Below are positions 1-8,214 of a stretch of 64,000 nucleotides of DNA, one piece after another; the first letter of the stretch is position 1; each line of letters starts with the position of its first letter. Source of the stretch: Agromyces subbeticus DSM 16689. GTDB lineage: Bacteria > Actinomycetota > Actinomycetes > Actinomycetales > Microbacteriaceae. The stretch covers positions 149,462-213,461 of the forward strand of contig NZ_ATXG01000005.1 of assembly GCF_000421565.1 (NCBI RefSeq), in the 5' to 3' direction. Made by a program: the position numbers and the translations under genes. The notes under the pieces were generated by a model. The model saw nothing but the letters and a program-made list of their open reading frames with translations. It had not been told where the DNA came from and did no database searches.

Positions 1-1287
1 AGGGGCGCCCGATGAGTCGAGCCCGACGCCGATCGACGTGTGTCCATTCGGGTCGTAGACCACGAGATCGGCGTCGGCGCCCGGCTGGATGACGCCCTTC
101 TGCCCGTACAGCCCGAACATGCGCGCCGGTGTCGTCGACGTGAGCTCGACCCAGCGTTCGAGCGTGATCTCGCCCGTCACGACGCCCTGGTACATGAGGT
201 CCATGCGGTGCTCGATCGAGCCGATGCCGTTCGGGATCTTGCGGAAGTCGCCTCGGCCGAGCTCCTTCTGGTCTTTCATGCAGAACGGGCAGTGGTCGGT
301 CGACACCATCTGCAGGTCGTTCGTGCGCAACGCCTGCCACATCGAGTCCTGATGCCCCTCGGCCCGGCTGCGCAGCGGCGTGGAGCACACCCACTTGGCG
401 CCCTCGAACGCACCCCACTCGTCGCTCTTCGCGCCGAGCTGGTCTTCGAGCGAGAGGTAGAGGTACTGGGGGCAGGTCTCGCCGTAGACGTTCTGCCCCT
501 TGTCGCGCGCCCACGCGAGCTGCTCGACGGCCTGCTTGGCCGACACGTGCACGACGTAGAGCGGGGCGCCGGTGAGCTTCGCGAGCATGATCGCCCGGTG
601 CGTGGCCTCCTCCTCCATTTCCCAAGCGCGCGCGACGCCGTGATAGAAGGGATCGGTCTTGCCCTGCTCGACGAGCTGTGCGGCGAGCACGTCGATCGCC
701 GGGCCGTTCTCGGCGTGCATCATGGTGAGCATGCCCGTGTCGCGCGAGACCTGCATGGCTTTCAAGATCTGTGCGTCGTCGGAGTAGAAGACGCCCGGGT
801 AGGCCATGAAGAGCTTGAAGCTCGTGATGCCCTCATCGGGCAGCTTCGCGAGCGAGGCGAGGGATGCCTCGTTGACGTCGCCGACGATCTGGTGGAACGC
901 GTAATCGATGGCGCAGTTGCCAGAGGCCTTCTCGTGCCACGCGGCGAGGCCGTCTTCGATGCGCTGCCCGTAGGTCTGCACCGCGAAGTCGACGATCGAG
1001 GTCGTGCCGCCCCATGCGGCCGCCCGGGTGCCGGTCTCGAAGGTGTCGATCGCGGCGGTGCCGCCGAAGGGCAGCTCCATGTGGGTGTGGGCGTCGATGC
1101 CGCCGGGAATGACGTACTTGCCGGTTGCGTCGATCACCCGGTCGACGGATGCCGCGACATCCGTGCCCAGAATGGTGCTGCCGGGCTCGAGCACCGCCCG
1201 GATCGTCTCGCCGTCGACGAGCACGTCGGCCGGGGCCCGGCCCGTCGCGCTCACGACGGTGCCGCCAGTGATGAGGGTGGTGGTCAT
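1..1287 (-). CDS. hydA: Dihydropyrimidinase / D-hydantoinase (C-terminus outside window)
   Basis: Zinc-dependent cytosolic cyclic amidase that opens dihydrouracil or 5-substituted hydantoins to N-carbamoyl amino acids. 429 residues are visible and probably only a few dozen are missing. Metal-site motifs are in order: HTH at 67-69, Lys158 (the carbamylated lysine, in FKLFMAY), then HAEN, VVHVS and STDHC. The frame leaves the window inside DPNGHTSIG, close to the usual C-terminus of bacterial hydantoinases. The ATG at 1287 lies 29 bases after the stop of the carbamoyl-amidase gene, so the two form an operon for consecutive steps of reductive pyrimidine or hydantoin breakdown. Dihydropyrimidine dehydrogenase is not in view. 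The family is clear; the exact substrate is inferred. Confidence 0.93.
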   Translation of the reverse strand, partial: MTTTLITGGTVVSATGRAPADVLVDGETIRAVLEPGSTILGTDVAASVDRVIDATGKYVIPGGIDAHTHMELPFGGTAAIDTFETGTRAAAWGGTTSIVDFAVQTYGQRIEDGLAAWHEKASGNCAIDYAFHQIVGDVNEASLASLAKLPDEGITSFKLFMAYPGVFYSDDAQILKAMQVSRDTGMLTMMHAENGPAIDVLAAQLVEQGKTDPFYHGVARAWEMEEEATHRAIMLAKLTGAPLYVVHVSAKQAVEQLAWARDKGQNVYGETCPQYLYLSLEDQLGAKSDEWGAFEGAKWVCSTPLRSRAEGHQDSMWQALRTNDLQMVSTDHCPFCMKDQKELGRGDFRKIPNGIGSIEHRMDLMYQGVVTGEITLERWVELTSTTPARMFGLYGQKGVIQPGADADLVVYDPNGHTSIGVGLDSSGAP

Positions 1288-1296
1288 GTGCTTGGC

Positions 1297-1316
1297 TCCC
1301 TGAGCTTGTCGAAGGG
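1297..1316. repeat. Dispersed palindromic repeat, CCCTTCGACAAGCTCAGGGA type
   Basis: The spacer between the carbamoyl-amidase and hydantoinase genes holds TCCCTGAGCTTGTCGAAGGG, abutting the upstream stop codon. From general knowledge this short repeat is scattered through intergenic regions of Microbacteriaceae and related actinobacteria. It is the only copy I saw in this window. Confidence 0.55.
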
Positions 1317-2165
1317 CTACGGCTTCGCGATCTGGGTGTACGAGTCGGGGCGGCGGTCGCGGTAGAACTGCCAGTCGTCGCGCATCTGCTGCACCATGTC
1401 GAGGTCGAGGTCGCGCACGAGCACCTCTTCGTGCTCGCTCGACCCGCGATCGCCGACGAAGTTGCCGCGCGGGTCGATCACCTGGCTCGTGCCGTAGAAG
1501 TCGACGGCGAGGTCGCCGTACTCGTTGTCTTCGCGGCCGACGCGGTTCGGCTGCAGCACGAAGTACCCGTTCGCCACCGCCGCGGCCGGGCCCTCGACCT
1601 CCCACAGGCGGTTCGAGAGTCCGGGCTTCGTGGCATTGGGGTTGAAGACCATGTGCGCGTCGTTCAGGCCGAGCTCGCGCCAGCCCTCTGGGAAGTGCCG
1701 GTCGTAGCAGATGTACATGCCGACCCGGCCGACGGCGGTGTCGAAGACCGGGTACCCGAGGTTGCCGGGCCGGAAGTAGAACTTCTCCCAGAATCGGTCG
1801 AGGTGCGGCAGGTGGTGCTTCCGATACGTGCCGAGAATCGAGCCATCGGCATCGACGAGCACCGAGGAGTTGTAGTAGACACCGGTCTGCGCTTCTTCGT
1901 AGATCGGTAGCACCATGACCGTGCCGAGCTCTTTCGCGAGGTCGGCGAAGCGCTGCACGATGGGCCCATCGGCCGGCTCGGCGTAGCGGTAGTACTTCTG
2001 GTCTTGGGTGATGCCGAAGTACGGGCCGTAGAAGAGCTCTTGGAAGCAGACGACTTGCGAGCCCTGCGCCGCGGCATCCCGCGCGAACTGCTCGTGCTTG
2101 TCGAGCATCGACTCTTTGTCGCCGGTCCAGGTCGTCTGCGTGATGGCCGCTCGGACGATCGTCAT
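1317..2165 (-). CDS. Nitrilase-family amidohydrolase, probable N-carbamoyl-beta-alanine amidase (beta-ureidopropionase)
   Basis: Carbon-nitrogen hydrolase of 282 residues. The catalytic triad is visible: Glu43 (CFQELFYGP), Lys116 (YRKHHLPH) and Cys153 (YICYDRHFPE). The start chosen (MTIVRAAITQ) has a strong AGGAGG a few bases upstream; a longer open frame to 2228 lacks a ribosome site. The likely reaction releases CO2 and ammonia from N-carbamoyl-beta-alanine or an N-carbamoyl amino acid made by the hydantoinase encoded just downstream. The gene is divergent from a MocR regulator 128 bases away, the probable local regulator. Other nitrilase-superfamily amidases are possible, but the hydantoinase partner favours ureidopropionase. 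Confidence 0.85.
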   Translation of the reverse strand: MTIVRAAITQTTWTGDKESMLDKHEQFARDAAAQGSQVVCFQELFYGPYFGITQDQKYYRYAEPADGPIVQRFADLAKELGTVMVLPIYEEAQTGVYYNSSVLVDADGSILGTYRKHHLPHLDRFWEKFYFRPGNLGYPVFDTAVGRVGMYICYDRHFPEGWRELGLNDAHMVFNPNATKPGLSNRLWEVEGPAAAVANGYFVLQPNRVGREDNEYGDLAVDFYGTSQVIDPRGNFVGDRGSSEHEEVLVRDLDLDMVQQMRDDWQFYRDRRPDSYTQIAKP

Positions 2166-2293
2166 GGTGCCTCCTACGTCGGTCGGCTTCGTTGCCGTCG
2201 CCGTTCTGTTATTCTTCGGCGTGAACATTTCTCTTGTGTTTCACACTGTGACGTTGTGGTTACTTATCCTGTCCCTTGCGGCGTGAGGAGGCA
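2166..2293. promoter_or_regulatory. Divergent promoter region between the carbamoyl-amidase operon and the MocR gene
   Basis: This 128-base spacer is AT-rich compared with its surroundings. It contains an inverted repeat GTGTTTCACAC (2236-2246) next to further GTGA/GTGG half-site-like words (GTGAACA at 2221, TGTGACG at 2247). MocR regulators often bind repeated half-sites in divergent spacers, so this is a candidate operator. The specific sites are inference. Confidence 0.45.
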
Positions 2294-3739
2294 ATGGTCG
2301 TGTCAGGTATTCATGTGAATGCTCGCCACACGCCCGGTGCACGACTCGACGCCGCCACCCTTCTCGCGGTCGCCGAGTTCCCCGATGCGAGCCCTCGCGG
2401 CATCGCGGGGGTCATCGCCCGACTCGTGAACTCCGGTGAACTCGGCACGGGCTCGCGCCTGCCGACCGTGCGCGAACTCGCCGGCGCCCTCGGCGTGAGC
2501 CCGGCCACGGTGAGCCAGGCGTGGCAGGCGCTCTCGCGCGCCGGCCTCATCGAGTCGCGTGGCCGCGCCGGCAGCTTCGTGCGGCCGCTCTCGCAGGGCT
2601 GGCTCGCCCCGCGCATGCGCGGCATGGCCGCCCCCAACGACCCCGTACGGCTCGATCTCTCGCGCGGCACGCCCGACCCGCTCTTGCTGCCCGCGCTCGG
2701 CCCGGCGCTCTCACGCGTCTCGCCGCACGCCGAGACGGGCAGCTACCAGGCCGAGCCGGTGATTCCGGCACTCGCGACGGTGCTCGCCGACTCCTGGCCC
2801 TCGGAGGTCGACACCATCATGGTCGTCGACGGCGCGTTCGACGCGATCACGCGCACGCTCGAGCAGCTCGTGCGTTTCGGTGACCGGGTCGTCGTCGAGA
2901 GCCCCGGGTTCCCGCCGTTCCTCGACCTGCTCGACGTGCTCGGCGCCGAGGCGGTGCCTGTGCGGCTCGACGAGCAGGGCATGGTGCCCGAGGCGCTCGC
3001 CCGGGCACTGCACCGTCGCCCGGTCGCCGTGCTGCTGCAGCCGCGCGCGCAGAACCCCACCGGCGCCTCGATGAACGCCGAGCGAGCCGCGGCGCTCGCC
3101 CGCGTCATCCGCTCGGCCGACGGCGTCGACGATCTCGTCGTCATCGAAGACGACCACTCGGGCCTCATCTCGACCGAGGGCGACGTCACCCTCGGCACCT
3201 CGCTGCCGGGCAGGGTGGTGCACGTGCGCGGCTTCTCGAAGTCGCACGGCCCCGACCTGCGCATCGCGGCGCTCGGCGGCCCTCGAGATCTCGTCGAGCG
3301 GGTCGTGGCTCGGCGCATGCTCGGGCCCGGTTGGACCTCGCGCATGGTGCAGACGATCCTGCTCGACCTGCTCACCGGGCGCGCCTCGATCGATGCGGTT
3401 GCCGAGGCACGGCGTCAGTACGCCGCGCGTCAGCGCGCCCTCGGTGACGCGCTTCGCTCGCGCGGCGTCGAGGTCGCGCCGGCCGACGGCATCAACCTCT
3501 GGATGCCGGTGCTGAGCGAGCGCTCGGCGCTCGTGCAGCTCGCGGCCGCCGGCATCCGGGTCGCGGCTGGCACGCCGTTCCTGGCCGCATCCGACGCCGC
3601 GGACGCCGCGAACGGTGCCCGCGCCAGAGCTGACGGCGACTTCGTTCGGGTCACGGTCGGCATGCTGCGGGACGGTACCGACGAGATGGCGGATGCACTC
3701 GCCACCGCCGCGCACCACCTCGCCGCCGGCGGGTACTGA
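2294..3739 (+). CDS. MocR-type (GntR-HTH plus aminotransferase-fold) transcriptional regulator
   Basis: 481-residue regulator with an N-terminal winged helix (about residues 35-100, including RLPTVRELAGALGVSPATVS) fused to a fold-I PLP aminotransferase-like domain. The expected PLP lysine is Lys316 in RGFSKSHGPDLR. The ATG at 2294 is preceded by GAGGAG; an upstream in-frame TTG at 2276 is less likely. MocR proteins sense PLP adducts of amino compounds and usually control a neighbouring gene. Here the divergent carbamoyl-amidase/hydantoinase operon, whose end products are amino acids such as beta-alanine, is the obvious target. The target is inferred from position only. Confidence 0.88.
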   Translation: MVVSGIHVNARHTPGARLDAATLLAVAEFPDASPRGIAGVIARLVNSGELGTGSRLPTVRELAGALGVSPATVSQAWQALSRAGLIESRGRAGSFVRPLSQGWLAPRMRGMAAPNDPVRLDLSRGTPDPLLLPALGPALSRVSPHAETGSYQAEPVIPALATVLADSWPSEVDTIMVVDGAFDAITRTLEQLVRFGDRVVVESPGFPPFLDLLDVLGAEAVPVRLDEQGMVPEALARALHRRPVAVLLQPRAQNPTGASMNAERAAALARVIRSADGVDDLVVIEDDHSGLISTEGDVTLGTSLPGRVVHVRGFSKSHGPDLRIAALGGPRDLVERVVARRMLGPGWTSRMVQTILLDLLTGRASIDAVAEARRQYAARQRALGDALRSRGVEVAPADGINLWMPVLSERSALVQLAAAGIRVAAGTPFLAASDAADAANGARARADGDFVRVTVGMLRDGTDEMADALATAAHHLAAGGY

Positions 3740-3760
3740 CGGCGGTCTCGGCCCTGCAGC

Positions 3761-4519
3761 TCAGCGGGCGTCGACGAGCCGGGCCCCGGCGCGGGCGAGC
3801 TCACGCATCGCCGCGCTCTCGGGATCGGCGTCGGCGATGATTCCGGTCACCGCGTCGAGCGGCAGCACCCGGTAGGGGGATGCCGCGCCGATCTTCTCGA
3901 TGCTCGCGAGCACGTAGGTCTCGGCAGCCGCGCCAGCGAGCGCTCGCTTCATCGCCGCCTCCTCGGCATCGCCCGTGGTGAGCGCCGCCTCGGCCTGCAC
4001 TCCAGTGACGCCGAGGAAGAAGAGGTCGGCGCGCACGTCTCTCAGCGACTCGATCGCGAGGGCGCCGCTCGCCACCATCGAGTGCCGGAAGATCTTGCCG
4101 CCGATGAGCTGCAGCTCGATCTGCTCGTGTTCGGCGAGGGCGACGGCCACCGTCGGACTGTGCGTGATGACGGTCGCGCGGAACGTGCGCGGCAGTGCGT
4201 CGACGAGCGCGAGCGCCGTGGTGCCGCCGTCGAGCAGCACGGTGGCGCCGGGCTCGATGAGCCGCGCTGCGGCGGCCGCGACCCGGTGCTTGCTCGCCGG
4301 CTCGATGCGCGTGCGCGCGTCGTACGGTTCAATCGCCGGCGAGGCCGGGAGGGCGCCGCCGTAGACCCGCTGCAGGAGTCCGGTGGCGGCGAGCTCGCGC
4401 AGGTCGCGGCGGATCGTGTCTTCGGAGATGTCGAGCTCGCCCGCAATCTCGGCGGCCACGATGCGCCCGTCGCGGCGCAGCCGATCGAGCAACAGTTCAC
4501 GGCGCTGTGCGGTCAACAT
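3761..4519 (-). CDS. DeoR/GlpR-family transcriptional regulator
   Basis: 252 residues. The N-terminal DeoR helix-turn-helix spans about residues 1-57 (AAEIAGELDISEDTIRRDLREL), followed by the DeoR C-terminal sugar-phosphate sensor domain with a DGGTTALAL motif near 95-103 (family DGGTT). The ATG at 4519 has AAGGAGG upstream; an open frame continuing to 4681 runs into the divergent promoter and is rejected. It converges on the MocR gene with 21 bases between stops and is divergent from a DUF4406 gene. TGCACGTT repeats in the divergent spacer are candidate operators. The effector, probably a phosphorylated sugar or nucleoside-derived compound, cannot be named. Confidence 0.9.
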   Translation of the reverse strand: MLTAQRRELLLDRLRRDGRIVAAEIAGELDISEDTIRRDLRELAATGLLQRVYGGALPASPAIEPYDARTRIEPASKHRVAAAAARLIEPGATVLLDGGTTALALVDALPRTFRATVITHSPTVAVALAEHEQIELQLIGGKIFRHSMVASGALAIESLRDVRADLFFLGVTGVQAEAALTTGDAEEAAMKRALAGAAAETYVLASIEKIGAASPYRVLPLDAVTGIIADADPESAAMRELARAGARLVDAR

Positions 4520-4556
4520 GCACGTTCCTCCTTGGTTATTTACATTCTTGCACGTT
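4519..4556. promoter_or_regulatory. Divergent spacer with TGCACGTT direct repeats
   Basis: Two exact TGCACGTT copies start 30 bases apart (4519-4526 and 4549-4556), one touching the DeoR start codon and one touching the ATG at 4557. A TACATT box at 4541-4546 can serve as -10 for the rightward gene. Occupation of both repeats would cover both starts, so autoregulation plus control of the neighbour is plausible. Confidence 0.45.
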
Positions 4557-4979
4557 ATGGTGGGCGGCATGTCGAAACCACTGCTCATTCTCATCGCCGG
4601 CCCGTACCGATCCGGCACCGACGGCGACCCCGCCCGCATCGCCCGCAACCTCGAGCGACTCGAAGCCGCCTCCCTGCCCATCTACGAGCGCGGCCACGTG
4701 CCCATGATCGGCGAGTGGGTCGCGCTGCCCATTCTTCGCGTGGCGGCGGAAGCAGCGGTCGCAGCGCCGGATGCCGCGAGCGCGGGCACCTCGGGCGATG
4801 AGCCGCGCCCCGAGGGCGACGTGATGTACGCGACCGCCCACCGCCTACTGCAGCACTGCGACGCCGTGCTGCGGCTCGAGGGCGCCTCGCAGGGGGCCGA
4901 CCAAGACGTGCGCATCGCCGAGGCCCGGGGCATCCCCGTCTACCGCTCGATCGACGAGATCCCCTCGATCGCCGCCTGA
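4557..4979 (+). CDS. DUF4406 / nucleoside 2-deoxyribosyltransferase-like protein
   Basis: 140-residue cytosolic protein starting at ATG 4557, or 128 codons later-starting form at ATG 4569 (MSKPLLILIAGPYRSGT). The LILIAGPYRSG start, the ERGHVPMIGEW segment and the acidic C-terminal helix match DUF4406, a family in the nucleoside 2-deoxyribosyltransferase-like superfamily. With a TACATT box ending ten bases before 4557, the transcript is probably leaderless or nearly so. Its divergent partner is a DeoR-type regulator, which fits nucleoside or deoxyribose-related metabolism, but no catalytic activity can be assigned from sequence alone. Confidence 0.72.
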   Translation: MVGGMSKPLLILIAGPYRSGTDGDPARIARNLERLEAASLPIYERGHVPMIGEWVALPILRVAAEAAVAAPDAASAGTSGDEPRPEGDVMYATAHRLLQHCDAVLRLEGASQGADQDVRIAEARGIPVYRSIDEIPSIAA

Positions 4980-5021
4980 CCTCCGCCTCGCCCCGCCCGC
5001 TCCGCTCGTGCTGCGCGGCCG

Positions 5022-5027
5022 TAGGGT
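5022..5027 (+). promoter_or_regulatory. -10 box of leaderless fbiA
   Basis: TAGGGT lies exactly six bases before the GTG start of fbiA, and no Shine-Dalgarno sequence is present. This spacing places the transcription start at or next to the start codon. Confidence 0.5.
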
Positions 5028-5033
5028 TGCAGA

Positions 5034-6041
5034 GTGCAGATCACGGTGCTCGCGGGCGGAGTCGGAGGTTCGCGCTTCGTGCGCGGCGTGCGCGAGGAGT
5101 GCGCGCGGCGCTGGCCCGACGGCGAGGGCGGCACCGAGGCATCCGTCACCGTCGTCGTGAACACCGGCGACGACCTCTGGCTCGCGGGCGTGCGCCTCAT
5201 GCCCGACTTCGACTCGCTGCTCTACTCGCTCGCGGGCGTCAACGACACCGAGCGCGGCTGGGGGCGGGCCGGCGAGACCGAGCGCGTCGCGGCCGAGCTC
5301 CGCGAGTGGGGCGTGGGATGGCCGTGGTTCACGCTCGGCGATCTCGACCTCGGCACGCACCTGGCGCGCACGGCCTGGCTGCGCGGGGGACTCACGCCGA
5401 GCGAGGTCGCGCATCGCCTGCAGCGGCGCTGGCCGCTCGGCGTGCAGCTGATTCCCGCGACCGACGCCGAGGTCGACACCCACGTGCGCGTGGCCGACCC
5501 AGACGAGCTCGGCGGCGAGCGCGAGATGCACTTCCAGGAGTGGTGGACCCGCTATCGCGCCACCTTGCCGGCACTCGCCTTCCGCCAGCGCGACCTCGAG
5601 TCGGCCCGACCGGCGCCCGGGGTCGTCGAGGCCATCGTCGGTGCCGACGTCGTGCTCGTCGCGCCCTCGAACCCGGTCGTGTCGATCGGCACGATCACCG
5701 CCATCCCCGGCATCCGCGAGGCACTCGCCGAGACCTCGGCCCCGGTCGTCGGCGTCTCGCCGATCATCGGCGGCAAGGTCGTGCGCGGCATGGCCGACGC
5801 GTGCCTCACCGCGATCGGCGTCGCGACGACCGCGGAAGCCGTCGGACGCCACTACGGCGCCCGCAGCGGGGGCGGCCTGCTCGACGCCTGGCTCGTCGAC
5901 GACGCGGATACCCCGGCGCTCGAGGCGCTCGAGGGCGTCGGGCTGCACGCAGCATCCGCCCCGCTCTGGATGCACGACCTCGACACCTCGGCCGCACTCG
6001 CCGGCGCCGCCATCGACCTCGGCCGGCAACTGCAGCGCTGA
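5034..6041 (+). CDS. fbiA: 2-phospho-L-lactate transferase (CofD/FbiA), coenzyme F420 biosynthesis
   Basis: 335 residues. Transfers the lactyl (or phosphoenolpyruvyl) phosphate moiety from its GDP-activated form to the deazaflavin Fo, giving F420-0 or dehydro-F420-0. Family hallmarks are the N-terminal TVLAGGVGGSRFVRG loop, VVVNTGDDLWLAGVRLMPDFDS, FTLGDLDLGTH, and VAPSNPVVSIG with SPIIGGKVVRG. Length is normal for CofD. Start is GTG at 5034 with a TAGGGT box six bases upstream. It stands alone here, more than 20 kb from fbiD, fbiB and fgd, and no GntR palindrome was seen upstream, so it may be constitutive. fbiC (Fo synthase) is not in the window. Confidence 0.95.
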   Translation: MQITVLAGGVGGSRFVRGVREECARRWPDGEGGTEASVTVVVNTGDDLWLAGVRLMPDFDSLLYSLAGVNDTERGWGRAGETERVAAELREWGVGWPWFTLGDLDLGTHLARTAWLRGGLTPSEVAHRLQRRWPLGVQLIPATDAEVDTHVRVADPDELGGEREMHFQEWWTRYRATLPALAFRQRDLESARPAPGVVEAIVGADVVLVAPSNPVVSIGTITAIPGIREALAETSAPVVGVSPIIGGKVVRGMADACLTAIGVATTAEAVGRHYGARSGGGLLDAWLVDDADTPALEALEGVGLHAASAPLWMHDLDTSAALAGAAIDLGRQLQR

Positions 6042-6076
6042 GCGTGAGCTGACGCGGCGCGGCGCGCGGCGCGAGC

Positions 6077-6433
6077 TCAGGCGATGTAATCGGGCGTGCC
6101 GTGCGGCAGCACGGCGGCCCGGTACCGCTCGACGAGATCGCGCCAGCCGAACCCGGCCGCGAACTCGTGCGAGTGCACGGCCTCGATGAAGTGCCAGAGC
6201 AGGTACGGATGCGCACCGAGGGCGTAGAGCGCTCCGATGTCGCGAGCGGCGAAGGCATCGCGCTCCGCCGCCGTCAGCTCGTGGTCGTCGCTCGGGCGAT
6301 CCGGCGCCGACGCCGCTGCCCCCGAAGCCAGCCAGACGTCGACATAGGCCGCCGGGTCGGCGACGTATGCCGCGACCTCGGCGTCGCTCATCTCGACCGC
6401 CCGCATGAACTTGTCGACCATGTACTTGCTCAT
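6077..6433 (-). CDS. LigA-like extradiol dioxygenase small (alpha) subunit
   Basis: 118 residues, helical and resembling the protocatechuate 4,5-dioxygenase alpha subunit (LigA fold): KYMVDKFMRAVEM, then LTAAERDAFAARDIGALYALGAHPYLL and WHFIEAVHSHEF. The start at 6433 overlaps the LigB stop by four bases (ATGA), so the subunits are translationally coupled. It is the last gene of the operon that begins at 10991 and converges on fbiA. LigA subunits cap the active site of LigB and tune substrate specificity. The substrate is unknown. Confidence 0.82.
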   Translation of the reverse strand: MSKYMVDKFMRAVEMSDAEVAAYVADPAAYVDVWLASGAAASAPDRPSDDHELTAAERDAFAARDIGALYALGAHPYLLWHFIEAVHSHEFAAGFGWRDLVERYRAAVLPHGTPDYIA

Positions 6434-7275
6434 CCGGCCCTCCACATGAAGAACGGGCTCGACGCGAAGCGCGACTCGGTCGCCTCGGCGAGCTCGGCCG
6501 GGCGGCCGCCCATCGCGGCGAGCGCGGTGATCACGTTCACGTACTGATAGGTCACGTTGCCCGCCGCCATGATGCGGTCGTAGCGGCATCCCTCGATCGC
6601 GGCCTCGAGATCGCCGTCGCGCATCCAGCCGACCGCCATCTCGTCGAACTCTGGGTCGGGCGAGCCCTGCCCGAGGAACTGCCGCGGGCCGCCGATGTCG
6701 GTGGCCATGTGCCCCGAGGTGATGAGCGCCACCCGCGCGTCGGACTCCCACGCCGCCACCGTGTCGCGCAAGTGCTCGCCGAGTGCCGCGAACCGGCGCG
6801 GGCTGGGCAACGGCGGCAGGGTGGAGTTCGCGTGGATCGGCACGACGGGGATGTCGAGCGCCGGCGTCAGGTACTGCAGCGGAATGATGAAGCCGTGGTC
6901 GAGCCGCCACTCGTGACTCACCGCGAAGTCGATCGCCTCGGGCAGCACCTCGCGGCCCGCGATGCGGTCGGCGAGCTCGCGGTGGCCGGCCACCTCGACG
7001 TACTCCATGCCGAAGGTGCGCACCTCGTTCTCGTAGGTGCCGTGATAGCGCTCGGCCTTGCCGACGACGAACGCGGGCGCGTTGTCGGAGAAGAACTGGC
7101 GGATGTGGTCGGTGCCGACCTCGATGATCACGTCGACGCCGAGTTCGACGATCGTGTCACCGATGCGACGGAAGTTCGCCGCGACGCCGACGAGGTCATC
7201 GGGCATCGGCTCCACCATCGCCCGCCAGAGCAGGGGGTTGTGCGGCGTCGCCGCCGCCATCACGAGTTCAGCCAT
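6430..7275 (-). CDS. LigB-type extradiol ring-cleavage dioxygenase catalytic subunit
   Basis: 281-residue class III extradiol dioxygenase, non-haem Fe(II). Candidate iron ligands are His12 (AATPHNPLLW) and the histidine of EVGTDHIRQF; the ISSGHMATD-like segment ITSGHMATDIGG holds a further conserved histidine. The family cleaves catecholic rings beside a hydroxyl, as in protocatechuate 4,5- or gallate dioxygenases. Separate LigB and LigA genes are the classic two-subunit arrangement. The operon also holds an amidohydrolase and a CoA-transferase, consistent with further breakdown of the ring-fission acid. The true substrate is not predictable from sequence alone. Confidence 0.85.
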   Translation of the reverse strand: MAELVMAAATPHNPLLWRAMVEPMPDDLVGVAANFRRIGDTIVELGVDVIIEVGTDHIRQFFSDNAPAFVVGKAERYHGTYENEVRTFGMEYVEVAGHRELADRIAGREVLPEAIDFAVSHEWRLDHGFIIPLQYLTPALDIPVVPIHANSTLPPLPSPRRFAALGEHLRDTVAAWESDARVALITSGHMATDIGGPRQFLGQGSPDPEFDEMAVGWMRDGDLEAAIEGCRYDRIMAAGNVTYQYVNVITALAAMGGRPAELAEATESRFASSPFFMWRAG

Positions 7276-7310
7276 GTCGGTCCGTTCGTCGAGGTCGGAT
7301 GAGTCCGGAT

Positions 7311-7346
7311 CGGATGCATCGGATGCATCGGATGCGTCGGATGCCG
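7311..7346. repeat. Tandem 9-bp repeat CGGATGCAT x4
   Basis: Between the amidohydrolase stop and the ligB start lie three exact CGGATGCAT units and one CGGATGCGT, with partial units on both sides. The unit contains GGATGC, the hexamer over-represented throughout this window. No gene or clear hairpin explains it. Confidence 0.8.
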
Positions 7347-7350
7347 CGGG

Positions 7351-8214
7351 TCAGATGCCGAAGAGCGTGCGGGCGTTTTCGAGCAGGATCTTCTGCCGCG
7401 ACTCGTCTTTGAAGGGCAGCTCGGCGAACTCCCCCATCCAGCGCTCGGCCGTCATGACCGGCCAGTCGGAGCCGAACAGCACGCGATCGGTGATGAGCGA
7501 GTCGGCGTAGCGCACGACCTCCGGCGGCAGGTACTTGGGCGCCCATCCCGAGAGGTCGAGGTAGACGTTCGACTTGTGCCACACCATCGCGAGGTTCTCG
7601 AGGTGCCACGGCCAGGCCGGGTGGGCGCTGATGATCTTGAGCTCGGGGAACTCGGCGGCGACATCGTCGATGTACGGCACCGGCCGCGCGTTCTCGAGCC
7701 GGTAGCCGCCGCCGCCCGGCGTGCCGGCACCCGCGCCGGGGAACCCCGAGTGGAACATCACGACGAGGCCGAGCTCGGCGCAGGTCTCCCAGATCGGGTA
7801 GAAGCGCCGGTCGTTCGCCAGGAACTGCTGCCGCGACGGGTTGAGCTCACCGACGCCCTTGATGCCGTACTCGGCGTGCATGCGACGGATCTCGGCGACG
7901 GCTGCCTCGCCCTTCCACGGGTCGATGCCCGCGAAGGCGATGAAGACGTCGGGGTGGTCGGCCTGCGCCCGGCCGAGCAGGTCGTTCGGGGCACCGGGAA
8001 TGCCCGAGGTCGTCTCGGAGTCGGAGTTCACGATGACGGCCATCATGCGCTGCTCGCGATACTGGTCGGCCTGCTCTGCGAACGAGACCACGGGCCGTTC
8101 GCGCCCGAAGTGCGCCGACATCTGCTGGTGGCGCCCGCCCATCGCGGCGAGGAACTCCTCGGTCTGCGGGTGCGTGTGCACGTCGATCGCGACGAGGTCG
8201 TCAGGCCGGTTCAT
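7351..8214 (-). CDS. Amidohydrolase-2 family protein (ACMSD / resorcylate-decarboxylase-like)
   Basis: 287-residue metal-dependent TIM-barrel enzyme. The HxH motif is His13/His15 (AIDVHTHPQTEE). Later ligands are in MFHSGFPG, ISAHPAWPWHLENL and LFGSDWPV. Relatives decarboxylate aromatic or semialdehyde acids or hydrolyse lactones such as 2-pyrone-4,6-dicarboxylate. Being coupled upstream of ligBA, it most likely acts on the ring-cleavage substrate or product. The start overlaps the CoA-transferase stop by four bases. Family assignment is firm; the reaction is inferred. Confidence 0.85.
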   Translation of the reverse strand: MNRPDDLVAIDVHTHPQTEEFLAAMGGRHQQMSAHFGRERPVVSFAEQADQYREQRMMAVIVNSDSETTSGIPGAPNDLLGRAQADHPDVFIAFAGIDPWKGEAAVAEIRRMHAEYGIKGVGELNPSRQQFLANDRRFYPIWETCAELGLVVMFHSGFPGAGAGTPGGGGYRLENARPVPYIDDVAAEFPELKIISAHPAWPWHLENLAMVWHKSNVYLDLSGWAPKYLPPEVVRYADSLITDRVLFGSDWPVMTAERWMGEFAELPFKDESRQKILLENARTLFGI

